Shown: piece after piece, positions 37,568 through 45,545 of the stretch
Layout: every line of letters begins with the position of its first letter
Numbering within the stretch: position 1 is the first letter of the stretch
NCBI RefSeq assembly: GCF_024505165.1
Contig: NZ_JANIBK010000015.1
Coordinates: 1 to 50,454 of the forward strand
DNA: 50,454 nucleotides
Direction: 5' to 3'
Source: Methylomonas rivi
GTDB taxonomy: Bacteria; Pseudomonadota; Gammaproteobacteria; Methylococcales; Methylomonadaceae
Made by a program: the position numbers and the translations under genes
The notes under the pieces: generated by a model
What the model was told of the DNA's origin: nothing
Databases searched by the model: none
What the model saw: the letters and a program-made list of their open reading frames with translations, nothing else

Positions 37568-38173
37568 ATGAAAATTTTCTGCTTATTGCTTGCGTTGCTG
37601 GGTGTGAAGCCCGCCTGCGCCGACGAAATTTTTAGTTTGGCTTTACCGGAATGCCGGGCCGGTATCGAAAGGCGTTCCACGGAACCCGGCGTGTTGCTGG
37701 TTAGAACCGACTGCGATTTATCGATGGATTCATTAAGCAAGCTATTGCGGGAAGGATTGCCGATTTTTTTTGCGGAAAACTCACCGCCCGTTAACGCCGT
37801 CGGTTTGGGGCGCTTAATGAACTACCCGCAATGGTCGCTGGCTCTGGCGAGGGCGGCCGCGGACTCAAAGGCTTGGGACCGGCGGCGCGGCCGACCGGCT
37901 AAACCACCTCGGCATGAAAATCAAGTAGTCACGGCCCTGCTCAATCAATCGGCGTATTTGGGCGACCTGCGGGCGGTTTTTTTGCGTTATAGTCTTAAAG
38001 CTTGCGTGGCCGGGGTGGAAAAAGTCCTGGTATTTAGGGCTGAAGACATTTTTCGAAACGATTTGCCGGACTCATTAAAGCTGGCGGCCGGCGATTTGCT
38101 GCCCGGCGATGCGCAAGTCTGGTTGACGTTGCAGCCGGCAGACGACGAAATTCGCGGCTTGAGTTTGCCTTAA
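37568..38173 (+). CDS. Exported protein of unknown function (201 aa)
   Basis: Not recognised. The signal peptide MKIFCLLLALLGVKPACADE starts at 37568; the frame opens at 37508 but the first 20 residues are charged and unlikely. The mature part has three cysteines (PECRAG, TDCDLS, KACVAG) and the pattern IFRNDLPDSLKLAAGDLLPGDAQVWLTLQPAD at the C-terminus. Probably periplasmic. The HD-domain nucleotidase gene follows by 48 bases on the same strand, so the two may be cotranscribed. Confidence 0.7.
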   Translation: MKIFCLLLALLGVKPACADEIFSLALPECRAGIERRSTEPGVLLVRTDCDLSMDSLSKLLREGLPIFFAENSPPVNAVGLGRLMNYPQWSLALARAAADSKAWDRRRGRPAKPPRHENQVVTALLNQSAYLGDLRAVFLRYSLKACVAGVEKVLVFRAEDIFRNDLPDSLKLAAGDLLPGDAQVWLTLQPADDEIRGLSLP

Positions 38174-38221
38174 GCGCGCAGCCTTATTTAAACCAACGAC
38201 AGTTTACCGATTGTTACATTT

Positions 38222-38827
38222 ATGAACCATACCCGTATTAAAAGCAGTTTTTACGCTTATCTCTCCAGGTTGAGATGGATTAAACGCTGGGGCTTAAAGC
38301 GCAATGCCTTGGATGAAAACGTCATGGAACATAGCTGGGAAGTGGCGGTGATAGCCCATACCCTGGCCTTGATCAAGAACCGCTATTTCGACGGCCGGGT
38401 CGATGCCAATGCCATTGCCGCGGCGGCTTTGTATCACGACATTACCGAGGTAATAACCGGCGATTTACCCACGCCGATCAAATACCACTCGCCGGCTATC
38501 ATGCATGCGTATAAGAGCATCGAACATCAGGCTGAAATCGAGTTGCTGAACCTGCTGCCCGAGGCATTGCAAGCGGATTTCGAGCCGTTGATCCGGCATG
38601 AGCAATTACCGCCGGCGAACCGGCAGATCATTAAAGCGGCCGATAAAATTTCAGCCTATCTGAAATGCCAGGCGGAATTAAAAGCCGGCAATACCGAGTT
38701 CGAGATTGCGGCCGAACAATTGGCCAAAAACATCCAAGATTTGCAGCAACCGGAAGTGGTGTTTTTCATGCAGGCTTTTGTGCCCAGCTGCGGCCTGACC
38801 TTGGACGGTTTGATGCAGACTAACTGA
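38222..38827 (+). CDS. yfbR: 5'-deoxynucleotidase, YfbR-like HD domain
   Basis: A 201-residue HD-domain phosphohydrolase matching YfbR, which dephosphorylates deoxynucleoside 5'-monophosphates. Metal ligands: ENVMEHSWEVAVIAHTLA (first His), ALYHDITEVITGDLPTPIKYH (the HD pair and the conserved EVITGDLPTP), and KAADKISAYLKCQAE (distal Asp). Family length is about 200 residues. It acts in the cytoplasm in nucleotide salvage. Confidence 0.93.
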   Translation: MNHTRIKSSFYAYLSRLRWIKRWGLKRNALDENVMEHSWEVAVIAHTLALIKNRYFDGRVDANAIAAAALYHDITEVITGDLPTPIKYHSPAIMHAYKSIEHQAEIELLNLLPEALQADFEPLIRHEQLPPANRQIIKAADKISAYLKCQAELKAGNTEFEIAAEQLAKNIQDLQQPEVVFFMQAFVPSCGLTLDGLMQTN

Positions 38828-38956
38828 TTGAGGAGCCGGGTTGTCGGCCGGCTGCAAGGCGACGGTTTTAATGCCTTTTTAATCTGTTGCTAATCGGACG
38901 TTAAGTATGGCCCGGTAGAATCGATCCCATCTATTCATAGTCCGGAGAAGACTTTT

Positions 38957-39310
38957 ATGTTCAAAATGGGGAAATTCGTTATTGCAGGCATACTGTTGAC
39001 ACCGGTCGCTTTCGCCGACGGCCACGGACACGGCCATGGTCATCATAAACACCATAAACGCCATGGACACCACGATCACGACCATTATGTGGAAGTGGAG
39101 CGGGTTTATTATCCGGAACGGGTCGTGCAATATGTACCCGCGCCGGTACCCGCGCCGCGCTACCAAAGTTACGATCAACGCAGTACCAGCGGTTTGGTGG
39201 GCGGAGCGTTGGGTAGTGCGGTAGGTTACGAGATGAGCAAGGGCGATCCATTGGGCGCCGGTATCGGCGCGGCCGCCGGTGCCTGGATGGGTAACGGCAT
39301 GGGCCGCTGA
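38957..39310 (+). CDS. Exported His-rich protein with glycine zipper
   Basis: 117 residues. GGAG at 38942 precedes the ATG. Signal peptide about residues 1-20 (KFVIAGILLTPVAFA), then a run of histidines (DGHGHGHGHHKHHKRHGHHDHDH, about residues 21-43) likely to bind Ni, Zn or Cu. A Pro/Tyr-rich linker follows, then a glycine-zipper segment (GLVGGALGSAVGYEMSKGDPLGAGIGAAAGAWMG) typical of outer-membrane-associated 2TM zipper proteins. It is probably envelope-located. The metal-binding role is inferred from composition. Confidence 0.8.
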   Translation: MFKMGKFVIAGILLTPVAFADGHGHGHGHHKHHKRHGHHDHDHYVEVERVYYPERVVQYVPAPVPAPRYQSYDQRSTSGLVGGALGSAVGYEMSKGDPLGAGIGAAAGAWMGNGMGR

Positions 39311-39717
39311 AACAGCGTTCCCCGTGTCCGTGCGTTGGACGGCATGGAGGTATGTTTAGTTTGGCCGCGCGCAAGAGGCGGTGCGGCGTTGGCTTCGCCA
39401 AGCCGCGGGGTTAAACGCATCAATTCGGCGGCGGAAATCGAATCCGCGATTGCCGGATGTGTGTCATCGCGCTTCGCGGCGCATTTACGTTCCCATACCG
39501 ACTTCGATAAAAAAGATTTGGTGTTGCCGGAAGCCTTGACTTCGTTAATCGGCAAACGCCTCGGCGAGTTGGCGGCTTTTTCGAAGCCTTAACCGCCGCC
39601 GAAGTGTTCGAACTGTTTCTCGCCAGCGGCGTGTACCCGGATTACGGCGAGCGTTTTTTACGGCCGGCGCAACTCGATTGCCCAGATATCGCCGAATTTT
39701 TAAGGCGGCCGGCAGGG
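39311..39717 (+). pseudogene. Frameshifted gene remnant, family not recognised
   Basis: Protein-like plus-strand sequence in two frames. 39335-39592 reads ... DFDKKDLVLPEALTSLIGKRLGELAAF, and the next frame continues FFEALTAAEVFELFLASGVYP ... FLRPAQLDCPDIAEFLRR. Adding one T to the T-run at 39577-39581 joins them into one continuous frame, so a one-base loss (or an assembly error) explains the break. The joined frame has no clear start or ribosome binding site and runs into the 3' end of the opposite gene. The family was not identified. Confidence 0.45.
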
Positions 39718-40578
39718 CTAATACCGCTGTTTGATAAACGCCAGCGCCTTGGTAGCCAAATCGTCCGAGTCGTGCCACAGGTTGCGCCATATGCACAGCG
39801 TGTTGGATAGATTGGGATCGACGACTTCCGAGGAAAAGGATTCGAACGTGATCGGGCCCTGGAAATCGATTTTTTTCAGCGCGGCGAAAAAACTGTCGAA
39901 ATCGACATTGCCGGTACCCAGGTAACCGCGGTGGCTTTCGCCGATATGTACATAGCCGAGTCTATCCTTGGCCGCCAGCACGGATTTCTCCATGCCGTCC
40001 TCCTCAATGTTCATATGGTAAGTATCCAGATGCAGATAAGCATTGGGCCGGTCGACCTCATTCAGAAAAGCCAAGCCTTCCAGGCCGGTGTTCATGATAT
40101 TGGTTTCGTAACGGTTGACCACTTCCAGATTGATGTTGATGCCTTTTTCGCCGGCATAGTCGGCCAGCCGCCGCATCGCCGCCACCGAATTGGCCCGGTT
40201 TTGCCGGGAGGCGGGGCCGGGATATTTACCCAATGCGCAATAAATCACCCCGCACAATTCCGTGCCGCCTATCGCCTGCAGCACGTCGGTAGCCTTGCGC
40301 AGCAGTTCGTCGCCCTTGGCGACGATGGCCGGTTCGGTGCTGGTGACGTCGGTGGCGGGCGACAGACCCAATGAAGCGTGGGCGCGCAGGTTAAATTCTT
40401 GCAACAGGTCTTTGGTTAGCGCGGTATCCACTTTCCACGGGTCCAGCAAGGCGATTTCGATGTAATCGTAACCGGCCCGCGCCGCGCCGCTTATGGCTTT
40501 ACGCGCGCCTTCCGGTGTCCAATCCCCCGACCACACCAGTGCGTGTCCGCCGTATTCCAATAGTTTGCCGTTTGCCAT
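39718..40578 (-). CDS. Sugar-phosphate isomerase/epimerase, TIM-barrel (psicose/tagatose 3-epimerase-like)
   Basis: A 286-residue AP-endonuclease-2/xylose-isomerase-like TIM barrel. Motifs: AGYDYIEIALLDPW near the N-terminus, NLEVVNRYETNIMNT with the first metal Glu, AYLHLDTYHMNIEEDGM with metal Asp and His, YVHIGESHRGYLGTGNVDF, and GPITFESFSSEVV with the final metal Glu. These are the ligands and GESHRG-type loop of the D-psicose/D-tagatose 3-epimerase group, so epimerisation at C3 of a ketohexose or a similar sugar is likely; the substrate is not certain. Confidence 0.85.
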   Translation of the reverse strand: MANGKLLEYGGHALVWSGDWTPEGARKAISGAARAGYDYIEIALLDPWKVDTALTKDLLQEFNLRAHASLGLSPATDVTSTEPAIVAKGDELLRKATDVLQAIGGTELCGVIYCALGKYPGPASRQNRANSVAAMRRLADYAGEKGININLEVVNRYETNIMNTGLEGLAFLNEVDRPNAYLHLDTYHMNIEEDGMEKSVLAAKDRLGYVHIGESHRGYLGTGNVDFDSFFAALKKIDFQGPITFESFSSEVVDPNLSNTLCIWRNLWHDSDDLATKALAFIKQRY

Positions 40579-41110
40579 AACGCTTTTCTCCCGGTTTTTT
40601 ATAGTTTTTTGAGTGCCGTTGATTTTAAGTCATGCAAATTGGCGCTGGCAATGCCGTTTCAGCGTAGCGTGCTACAAGGCCGGTTGAGGTTTATTCAGCG
40701 GTTTGATGGCTTACAGTAATCCAATGATTGCCGAGTTTTCGGTTACTGCTGTTGGAGATGAAGTATCCGCGCTTGGCTGTATTGGTGCGAATTAAAAGAT
40801 ATTTGAGCGAATGCGAATAGTGTCGACCGGCAGTTGCCTGAACACAGGAGACCCGGCTGATACTCAGCGTGGCGAACAGGGTTGGGGATGAGTTAAATCA
40901 GCGGTTCGGATGATTATGTAATTGTCGTCAATATCAATTTTGGGGTCTGGTATTTTTTAAAAACCAGGACTGCGGCGTTAGGTGTGTGATTCACTCTCCG
41001 CAAGTATTGTACGTTGGTACAGAGTGTTTTTTATTGAATAGCAAGTTAATATCCTTTGGCATTTATTGCACAATTGGATTTATTACGATGTAAATAAAAA
41101 CGGGGAAATC
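40579..41110. other. Gap upstream of the haloperoxidase gene
   Basis: 532 bases with no convincing gene. The second half is AT-rich and contains the terminator-like hairpin at 40992-41032. Promoters of the two divergent neighbours must lie here but no clear consensus pair was found. Confidence 0.5.
40992..41032 (+). terminator. Terminator-like hairpin in the haloperoxidase leader
   Basis: CACTCT (40992-40997) and AGAGTG (41021-41026) enclose a loop with additional GTA/TAC pairing and are followed at once by TTTTTT (41027-41032). It lies 79 bases upstream of the ATG. It may end a small upstream transcript or attenuate the gene. Confidence 0.45.
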
Positions 41111-42667
41111 ATGCATACAAACAATATTAATTTATTTAAATATCCTGCAAGTGCTCTTTGCGGGGCAATTTTATTGGTTCTGACAAATTCCGCGCAAGCG
41201 TCCGTGCCGGGTGTCGATCCCAACGAAAACATTCTGTTGCAATGGAACGATGCAGCCTTGGAAGCGATTCGAGAAACGCATCCTGGCCCGCCGATGGTTG
41301 CGAGAATGTTGGCGGTGTTGAATACCAGCGCATTTGATGCTTGGGCGGCGTTTGATAATAAGGCTCGCGGTACCCGGCTGGGAACTACATTAAAAGCGCC
41401 CGCCAATCTTTTGAACGAAGCAAGCAAAAAGGAAGCTGTGGCTTACGCGGCATTCCGTGCCGCGTCCGACCTGTTTCCGCAGCCCGATCAGCAGCAGTAT
41501 TTTCGGGACCTGTTGATCCAGCAAGGCTATGATCCAAACAAAACCGGCAGCAATAAAACCACCGCGTCGGGTATTGGCAATATGGCGGCAAGCGCTCTGC
41601 TGGCTTACCGGCATCACGACAAATCAAACCAGTTGGGAAACATTAACGGCGGAGCTCCCTATTCTGATTGGACCGGATATCAACCCGTCAATACGCCCGA
41701 ACAAATCAACGATCCTAACCGCTGGCAACCGTTACGGGTATCCGATGGCCATGGCGGTACCGTGGTGCAGAAGTTTATTGCCCCGCACTGGGGTAAAGTG
41801 CTGCCCTTCGGCATAAAAGACTGGGACAAGGATGTAGTGGCGCCCGTGCGTAAGGAGATAAAAAAGCGCACGGGCCGTGTAGGGCCGGCAACAGTAGATC
41901 AGCCGGAATATACCGAACAGGCGTTACAGGTTATTGCTTATAGCGCGGTATTGACCGATCAACAAAAGGTAATCGCCGAGTTTTGGGCCGATGGCCCCAG
42001 TTCCGAGTTACCGCCCGGTCATTGGAATTTATTCGCTCAGTCCGTTTCTCACCGCGATAACCATAGCCTGGATCAAGATGTTAAGCAGTTTTTCGCGGTA
42101 TCGAATACGGTTTTCGATACTTCTATTGCGATCTGGGGAGCAAAAGTCAAATTTGATTCGGTTAGGCCTGTAACGGCGATTCACTACCTGTTTGGCGGTC
42201 AATCCATCAACGCCTGGGCGGGGCCTTATCAAGGCACGCAAGCAATTCCGGGCGAGGCTTGGCAACCTTATCAGGCCTTGACGGTGGTGACACCGCCTTT
42301 TGCCGAATATCCATCCGGACACAGTGCGTTTTCTTCCGCGGCAGCCGAGGCCTTAAAACGTTTTACGGGCAGCGATGTGTTTGGAGAGACCTATACCGAG
42401 CTCGCTGGCGTATCGAGAGTGGAGCCTGGACAGGTTCCTGCCGCGGAGGTTGCCTTGAGTTGGGCGACTTTTACCGATGCCGCGGATGAAGCGGCCATTT
42501 CCCGCAGATACGGCGGCATACATTTTGTCGATGGAGATGTGGATTCCCGGTTGATGGGACGCGAAGTCGCAAAACAGGATTGGCCGGTAATTCAATATTA
42601 TTTCGGTAATTCAAAACACAAAGTGAAACATTCGGAGGGGCACGAACACGAGGAAGATGATCGTTAG
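41111..42667 (+). CDS. Vanadium-dependent haloperoxidase family protein, exported
   Basis: A 518-residue protein with an N-terminal signal (hydrophobic ALCGAILLVLTNSAQAS). GGGGA at 41101-41105 supports the start at 41111 over the in-frame ATG at 41066. All vanadate-site residues of the haloperoxidase/PAP2 fold are present: Lys345-x6-Arg352-Pro (KVKFDSVRP), Ser402-Gly403-His404 (YPSGHSAF), and Arg465-x5-His471 (SRRYGGIH). These residues hold vanadate in haloperoxidases and phosphate in related acid phosphatases, so either halide oxidation or phosphatase action is possible; location outside the cytoplasm is likely. The last 15 residues are His/Glu-rich (KHSEGHEHEEDD). A terminator follows at 42718. 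Confidence 0.9.
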   Translation: MHTNNINLFKYPASALCGAILLVLTNSAQASVPGVDPNENILLQWNDAALEAIRETHPGPPMVARMLAVLNTSAFDAWAAFDNKARGTRLGTTLKAPANLLNEASKKEAVAYAAFRAASDLFPQPDQQQYFRDLLIQQGYDPNKTGSNKTTASGIGNMAASALLAYRHHDKSNQLGNINGGAPYSDWTGYQPVNTPEQINDPNRWQPLRVSDGHGGTVVQKFIAPHWGKVLPFGIKDWDKDVVAPVRKEIKKRTGRVGPATVDQPEYTEQALQVIAYSAVLTDQQKVIAEFWADGPSSELPPGHWNLFAQSVSHRDNHSLDQDVKQFFAVSNTVFDTSIAIWGAKVKFDSVRPVTAIHYLFGGQSINAWAGPYQGTQAIPGEAWQPYQALTVVTPPFAEYPSGHSAFSSAAAEALKRFTGSDVFGETYTELAGVSRVEPGQVPAAEVALSWATFTDAADEAAISRRYGGIHFVDGDVDSRLMGREVAKQDWPVIQYYFGNSKHKVKHSEGHEHEEDDR

Positions 42668-42717
42668 ACATTTTTTGAAGGGTTAATGCCTTAACATTCA
42701 AACAATTGATTATGATT

Positions 42718-42752
42718 AAGTCCGTGGCTACTTACTGGTTACGGACTTTTTT
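42718..42752 (+). terminator. Terminator after the haloperoxidase gene
   Basis: AAGTCCGT (42718-42725) and ACGGACTT (42741-42748) form a perfect 8-bp stem ending in a T-run (42747-42752). The remaining 287 bases before the next gene show nothing recognisable. Confidence 0.8.
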
Positions 42753-43039
42753 ATTTGTTTCTCACGAATCGGTAGCGCACCAATATTAGGGGTGCAAGGG
42801 ATTCGCAACGACCTGGCCCGCTGTTGTTAGAAAGCTTAATAGGTTACGGCGTATCGGTTCCACGGTTAATTTTGGTGTAAGATTCGTTACGGTAAATTTC
42901 CGGATGCAAGGCTAATCGGAAATATTACGGCGGGCATTGGCGGCTTATTTTCCGTTGTCTGCAACGCTTGAAGTTTGATATTTAACAGACAGCGCCGTTC
43001 ATCGATTTCAATACTTTAAAATTTGCGGGAAATTTAAAA

Positions 43040-43357
43040 ATGACTTATTTGAAGAAAATTTCTGTTTTTGCGTTGTCGTGTCTAATGGCAAGCCCGGCTT
43101 GGGCCGGACAAGTGGAGTTTTGTAAAGTCATCAGAAGTTTTGATGAAAAGGACTTAAGCGCGGCCCCGCAAATCGGTTACGAGGATTGTGCGGGCGTGGC
43201 TTTTCTCGACTATGGAAAATATTTTGTAAAAGCGGCCTGCTGGCCTGGGGCCGTCGATCTGCTGGAAGGCAAGTGCGAGCTTCATCAGGATAAAGGCCCC
43301 GATATTAAAACGGATACCGATGAGAGTTTTGAAACAGGCGCGGAGCAATTGCAATAG
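43040..43357 (+). CDS. Small exported protein of unknown function (105 aa)
   Basis: Not recognised. Signal peptide MTYLKKISVFALSCLMASPAWAG, then an 80-residue mature chain with four cysteines (EFCKV, YEDCAG, AACWPG, GKCELH) that could form two disulfides, and an acidic C-terminus. Probably periplasmic. It stands alone, with long gaps on both sides. Confidence 0.7.
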   Translation: MTYLKKISVFALSCLMASPAWAGQVEFCKVIRSFDEKDLSAAPQIGYEDCAGVAFLDYGKYFVKAACWPGAVDLLEGKCELHQDKGPDIKTDTDESFETGAEQLQ

Positions 43358-43585
43358 TTTCGGCAAGCGCTTTTCGTTCGCCCGGTAACTTTTCCCGCGG
43401 GTAGTTATCTTTGGCGTTATCGATCCGGCCGCCGCAATGCAAAGGCGAGCGTGGCGTTGGCGAGTAGGCATTGAGACGCCGGTTTTTAATGGCGTGGGTC
43501 CAATGCCTGAAACACCGGTTGCCTCAACATCGCCAAGGCCTATTTGTATAGCCGCCGAGGCGGGCGATTTATGACGCCCACCGGG

Positions 43586-43738
43586 TTACCGGCAACTCAT
43601 CCGTACAACGAAATCCCGCGGACTTCGGCCGTCGGCGAAAGTCCGGTCTTCCGCCCGCGGCACCTTTCGGTAAAAAGCCTTGGCGGGCGCCATATCGTTA
43701 ACCGGCAATTCGAACCACATTGCTATGTTGTCGTTCAT
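43586..43738 (-). pseudogene. Decayed VOC (glyoxalase/bleomycin-resistance) family gene
   Basis: The ATG at 43738 is preceded by GGAGAAGG. The product starts MNDNIAMWFELPVNDMAPAKAFYRKV, the usual first strand and helix of VOC-family proteins, then degenerates (PRAEDRTFADGRSPRDF) and stops after 50 residues. Family members have about 120 residues. Past the stop only faint similarity (PGG...) remains, so the gene is broken. Confidence 0.6.
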
Positions 43739-43760
43739 TTCCTTCTCCAGCGTGCGTTAA

Positions 43761-43787
43761 GGAGCGGCCATGCTAAGCGGCCGCTCC
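43761..43787. repeat. REP-like palindrome
   Basis: GGAGCGGCC (43761-43769) and GGCCGCTCC (43779-43787) are perfect arms with a 9-base loop, in the upstream region of the VOC remnant. It resembles the GAGCGGC palindromes at 6952-6997 and near 34226. Confidence 0.5.
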
Positions 43788-44013
43788 TGGCGGCGTGCGG
43801 TCAGTAGGGTTTGCGGCGGGCGAATATTTTCGATTCGGCGGTTCGGTCGGCGGCGGTTTACATTGAAAATTCTCACTGTGCCGCAGCCCCGGTTTTCAAG
43901 AGACTTGGCGGCGCGGCTATGCTTTTGCCCCGGTCGTCGATAGAAAACTCATTTTGCGGCGCATTTATTGTATGATCCCCGGCTTTATCGTGGCTAAGTT
44001 AAGGATCATCCGT

Positions 44014-45105
44014 ATGATTGCCGCTAGAGATATTTTGAACGGACGCGACGCCTGTTGGCTGATGGACTGCGCCGCCGACGCGATGTTGGTTATCGGCTCT
44101 GACGGCCGTGTTCTGCTGGCCAATCCGGCGGCGGAGCGCCTGTTCGGCTACAGCCTGGACGAATTCTGCGGGCTGAGCGTCGAAGACCTGATGCCGCGGC
44201 GCTTTCGGGCCGCGCATGGCGACAAGCGCGCGGACTATGCCGGCCGTCCCGAATATCGCCGCATGGGCAGCGGCCTGGAATTGTACGGTTTACGCAAGGA
44301 CGGCGGCGAATTCGCCACGGATATCAGTATCAGCCCGGTCGAAAACGGCCACGTGCTGGCCACCATATACGACGTTTCTTCCCGCAAACGGCTGGAAGAA
44401 GAGCAAAAACGCATGATTCACGAGCTGGAAAACGTCAACGAGGAATTGAAAAACTTCGCCTACGTGGTGTCGCACGACCTGAAGGCGCCGTTGCGCGCCA
44501 TCGGCTCGCTGGCCGACTGGATCGCCGCTGATCAGCACGACCGGCTGGACGCCGAAGGCCAGGAGCATCTGCGCTTGCTGATCCAAAGGGTGCGGCGCCT
44601 AGATGCCTTGATCGACGGTGTATTGCGCTATTCGCGCATCGGCCGCGCGCACGAGGCCGCCAACGCCATCGACCTTAACGAATTGGCGCGCGAGGTTATC
44701 GATTCGCTGGCACCGCCGCCGGAAGTTACCGTGTCGGTGGCGGCCGACCTGCCGACCATTCGCGCCGAAAAAACCGGTATGCAACAAGTCTTGCAAAACC
44801 TGTTGTCCAACGCCATCCGTTATCTGGATAAACCCGAAGGCCGCATCGGCATCAATTGCGCCGAGCAGGCGGACTGTTGGCAATTCAGCGTCGCCGACAA
44901 TGGCCCCGGCATCGAGCCGCGCCATTTCGAACGTATTTTTCAATTGTTTCAAACCCTGCATCCGCGCGACCGGGTGGAAAGCACCGGGGTGGGACTGTCC
45001 ATCGTCAAGAAAATCGTCGAACAAAACGGCGGCCGCGTTTGGCTGGAATCCAGTCCCGGCCAAGGCAGCACGTTTTATTTCACGGTGCCGAAAACATATC
45101 CGTAA
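44014..45105 (+). CDS. PAS-domain sensor histidine kinase
   Basis: A 363-residue soluble histidine kinase. The start at 44014 (MIAARDILNG) follows AAGGA; earlier in-frame ATGs (43954, 43972) lack a ribosome site. PAS domain at about 15-125 (DAMLVIGSDGRVLLANPAAERLFGYS). HisKA follows with the H-box VVSHDLKAPLRAIGSL (phospho-acceptor His154), and HATPase with N-box LQNLLSNAIRY, DNGPGI and STGVGLSIVKK. The HDLKAPLR pattern is that of phytochrome-like kinases. Two response regulators follow on the same strand, so the three genes form one signalling operon. Confidence 0.93.
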   Translation: MIAARDILNGRDACWLMDCAADAMLVIGSDGRVLLANPAAERLFGYSLDEFCGLSVEDLMPRRFRAAHGDKRADYAGRPEYRRMGSGLELYGLRKDGGEFATDISISPVENGHVLATIYDVSSRKRLEEEQKRMIHELENVNEELKNFAYVVSHDLKAPLRAIGSLADWIAADQHDRLDAEGQEHLRLLIQRVRRLDALIDGVLRYSRIGRAHEAANAIDLNELAREVIDSLAPPPEVTVSVAADLPTIRAEKTGMQQVLQNLLSNAIRYLDKPEGRIGINCAEQADCWQFSVADNGPGIEPRHFERIFQLFQTLHPRDRVESTGVGLSIVKKIVEQNGGRVWLESSPGQGSTFYFTVPKTYP

Positions 45106-45128
45106 TCCTGTAACCAGCCCCCAAGAGT

Positions 45129-45545
45129 ATGAGAATCAAGAGCAGCCCCATTCTACTGATTGAAGACGACAGCGTGGATGCAATGACCGTTAGGCGCGCC
45201 CTCAAGGAACTGCATGTCGCCAACCCATTGGAGCATGCGGAAAACGGCGAGGAAGGGCTGGCGTATCTGCAAAACGCAGCGCATGCTCCCCCCTGTCTGA
45301 TTCTGTTGGACCTTAACATGCCGGTCATGAACGGTATCGAATTTTTGCATGCGATTAAAGCGCTGCCTGCATTCAAACGTATTCCGGTGATTGCGTTGAC
45401 GACGTCCGACGAGCAGGAAGATAAGGTGGAAAGTTTCGAACTGGGTGTGGCCGGTTACATGCGTAAACCGGTGGAATATAGGCAATTCGTCGAAATCATC
45501 CGCACCATCGACGCCTATTGGACCATCAGCGAGTCGCCGCTATGA
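45129..45545 (+). CDS. Single-domain response regulator (Rcp1-like)
   Basis: 138 residues, receiver domain only. Acidic pair EDD (12-14), phospho-acceptor Asp61 (ILLDLNMPVMNG), Thr in ALTTSDEQED, and Lys113 in MRKPVEY. The insert around LAYLQN and the long helix 4 resemble Rcp1-type regulators that pair with phytochrome-like histidine kinases. With no output domain it probably acts as a phospho-shuttle or protein-binding switch. It lies between the histidine kinase and the REC-PAS protein, overlapping the latter by 4 bases. Confidence 0.92.
   Translation: MRIKSSPILLIEDDSVDAMTVRRALKELHVANPLEHAENGEEGLAYLQNAAHAPPCLILLDLNMPVMNGIEFLHAIKALPAFKRIPVIALTTSDEQEDKVESFELGVAGYMRKPVEYRQFVEIIRTIDAYWTISESPL

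Larger units (their letters stand above)
43358..44013. other. Gap with decayed sequence before the histidine kinase
   Basis: 656 bases. Contains the minus-strand VOC gene remnant (43586-43738) and the palindrome at 43761-43787. No intact gene was recognised. The plus-strand frame 43544-43807 is a shadow of the remnant. Confidence 0.55.

Noticed and set aside
40579-41110. Riboswitch in the haloperoxidase leader
   Set aside because: A terminator-like stem exists, but no known aptamer consensus could be recognised by eye; only the stem is reported.
43544-43807. 87-residue plus-strand frame
   Set aside because: It lies over the VOC remnant on the other strand and has no leader, motif or ribosome site.
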